NCBI GenBank assembly: GCA_018873245.2
Contig: JAEMBT020000003.1
Location: forward strand, 12,059,843-12,123,842
Length of the DNA: 64,000 nt
Reading direction: 5' to 3'
Source of the DNA: Archegozetes longisetosus
Lineage: Eukaryota; Arthropoda; Arachnida; Sarcoptiformes; Trhypochthoniidae
The notes beneath the pieces are model-generated. The model was not told the origin of the DNA and searched no databases. It saw only the letters and a list, made by a program, of their open reading frames with translations. Positions 61,876 to 64,000 of the stretch are shown here, in pieces; position 1 is the stretch's first letter, and every line of letters begins with the position of its first letter. The position numbers and the translations under genes are program-made.

Positions 61876-64000
61876 GTATGTTCACAAGCCTGAACTTTAT
61901 ACGTAAAACTTGTGTTTTAGGTGCATGTTGATTGGCTAAGACTTTTGAAAGTATATCTTATACTTTGTCCCACTTGCCGTCAAAGAATAGATCGGCTCAA
62001 ACATTTTTGATTTGACTTAATTTTTTTACTCAATTCCGAAAAGTATTTCTAAGAAAAATATTCATCACTAACGTAACAAAAGTTTGAACTTCTAAACTAT
62101 AATTACTACATTGTGTGAATAAGCCCTTAAGAATGAAAAAAGTTGTGCCTCTCTATTAGCGCTCTCCACTATCTCTTATACCCAGTATTGAAATTAACTT
62201 TTTTCCAAACATATGGGTTCGGGCGACAAACAAAGTTGTTAAAAATGTTGTGGTCCTGTTGGGTGGAGCTGTCGACGAGTTTGCAGACAATTGTGTTCAC
62301 AATTTCTGGTTTGAAGAGTATCAATACTGAAGTGTAACTTATAATCAAATTTTGCCAGTTTTTCAGCCTAACTTTGAGGAAAAAGAGCGGAACCTATTTT
62401 TTCTTACTTTCCATTAATTTATGTTTTTCTTTGAGAAAATGATTGTCGTCTCACTTCCAGAGCTAACATATCGAATAGGAAATTAGATGGACAAAAGGAG
62501 AGACTATTAGTTCAAATGAGATCAATTTCGTAAATTTTGTTCTAACGTTTCGACTTTAGCTCATAATAAAGTTGAATAAAACTATAAGATTCTCTAATGC
62601 CCTAAGAATTGATAATTACTTTAATTTAAAAAATAGTCGATTCCGAAAGACTAAGAGCTGTAATTATTAACATTAAGTTTGACTTTCGGTCTCTATAAAT
62701 CTTCATTAAATGACTATTTGAAAGCCTTAAAGGAAAATATGCGATTTTTCAACTCAGAAAAAATGTTGCGTAAGATAGTAATAAAATAAGACGAGAGCTT
62801 TTTATAGCGAATCATAGAGAGCTTTCAAAAAATGATATTTCAATTAAACTTATGTCACGACTTTTGATGAGAAAAATTCAGGAATAATGCAGTTTTGTTC
62901 GCAAACACTTCAAAAAAGGAGACGCTGGCTAGTCAACTATCTTTTAATTTGTATAGATTTGAAGTTTTCACACTTTTATAACTGATTTTAGTCATATATT
63001 AAAATCCAGTTTATATCTGAATATATTTTACAAAATAGTTTTATTCTCGTACATGTTTTGAGTGAGCTTTTCTCACATCGATGCAATTTTCTTAAGAAAC
63101 ACACAAAACTTTTCTTTCAAAGTAAACTTTTTTCAACGGAGGAAAGCATCTTTCATATAATTATTATCAGCAGTTCGTGACATTATACCATATTTACCCA
63201 AAAAAGTTATTCCCTCATGTGAACATCATTTTCTATTCAAAAACGTTTTTCTCTTCTCCAATGTTTTTGGGAATCAATACTAATTGATGTTAAGACGAAG
63301 AAAAATAGCAAATTTCTGCACGACTTTTGCCATTACATCCTATGATCTCTCGCTCTTTCTCTCAGTTAAACATATGAAAAACTTAACATTATTATTATCT
63401 AATCTGAAGTTCTTTTAGTTGGGATATTTGGCAGACTCTCTATCTATCTCTTTCTCTCTTCTCGCTAATAGCTCAAAACTTTTTATGGTCTCGTGTCACG
63501 TATCATGTTTTTCAGTAATATTTATTTTATTTCTTCTCAGTAAGAAGTAGTTCATTCAGTTGTCTATTACTTCATTTAGTTTGAATATCAATAGACAATT
63601 TCAGTTTAGTAAATGTTTATTCAACTTTTTCGCACCAAACTGTTATTCAAGAGACTATGTTATCGACGAAAGTATATTACAATATTATAATTTCAACAAA
63701 AACTAGCATTCATTTATAAAATATAAAACTTACCATAACTAGAGACAACAAAACATTTAATTAAGTATATTTAGATGTGTCCGATTCATTAGATTTAGTT
63801 AACTATTTATTTAATTTCAAAATTGCTATGATGTTCATAGTGAACACATTTTTAATATTGCAGTGAAAAGGTTGCAATCATAATAACTTAATTATGTGAC
63901 AATCTTTTCCCAAAATAGATCTGTTGCGTTCAATTTTTAAAATTTTGACACTTCATTTTGTTTGAACTTGAATTTATTTTTTGACTTAATACAAACGTTG
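61876..64000. other. Probable intron, no further exon recognised
   Basis: After the donor at 61876 the sequence is AT-rich to the window end. The frame 62143-62337 has no supporting splice sites or family resemblance. An acceptor-like site near 62460 opens onto a stop within a few codons in the required phase. Confidence 0.4.

Overview
The window is AT-rich eukaryotic nuclear DNA. Its protein genes are cut by many short GT-AG introns, intergenic spaces are long, and there are many inverted-repeat transposable elements. POFUT2, a long-chain acyl-CoA synthetase and VPS13 together indicate an animal. Gene compactness and element types suggest an arthropod, perhaps a mite, but the sequence alone does not settle the lineage. 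There is no operon structure, CRISPR array or rRNA, and I recognised no tRNA.

Layout. 1-4.9 kb is one DNA transposon with very long terminal inverted repeats (about 0.8-1.2 kb of homologous sequence) around a broken integrase gene of the Ginger/KRBA2-like type. Each arm carries a different foldback element, and each insertion's empty site survives in the opposite arm. 5.1-8.9 kb holds three more small inverted-repeat elements. 10.2-11.8 kb is an unnamed spliced gene for a secreted protein with hemopexin-like repeats. 14.8-15.8 kb (minus strand) has frameshifted membrane-protein fragments, possibly a dead chemoreceptor. 17.8-19.1 kb is an intronless POFUT2.

22.6-25.2 kb is a complete six-exon long-chain acyl-CoA synthetase of the ACSL3/4 type. 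It is followed by a tandem, decayed copy of itself (25.6-28.1 kb) interrupted by two further elements. 28.8-39.07 kb is a VPS13 lipid-transfer protein gene that I could splice into about 25 exons (about 2,644 aa). 39-61 kb has no recognisable coding sequence; it may be a large intron or regulatory territory with a few GC-richer, CT-rich patches. At 61.0-61.9 kb two phase-1 exons encode a Pro/Ser-rich segment of an unidentified plus-strand gene that continues outside the window.

The genes do not form a pathway. ACSL (fatty-acid activation) and VPS13 (bulk lipid transfer) are adjacent, on the same strand and both in lipid metabolism, but this may be chance. All splice models here were read by eye from frame, phase and similarity to known families. 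They should be taken as predictions.
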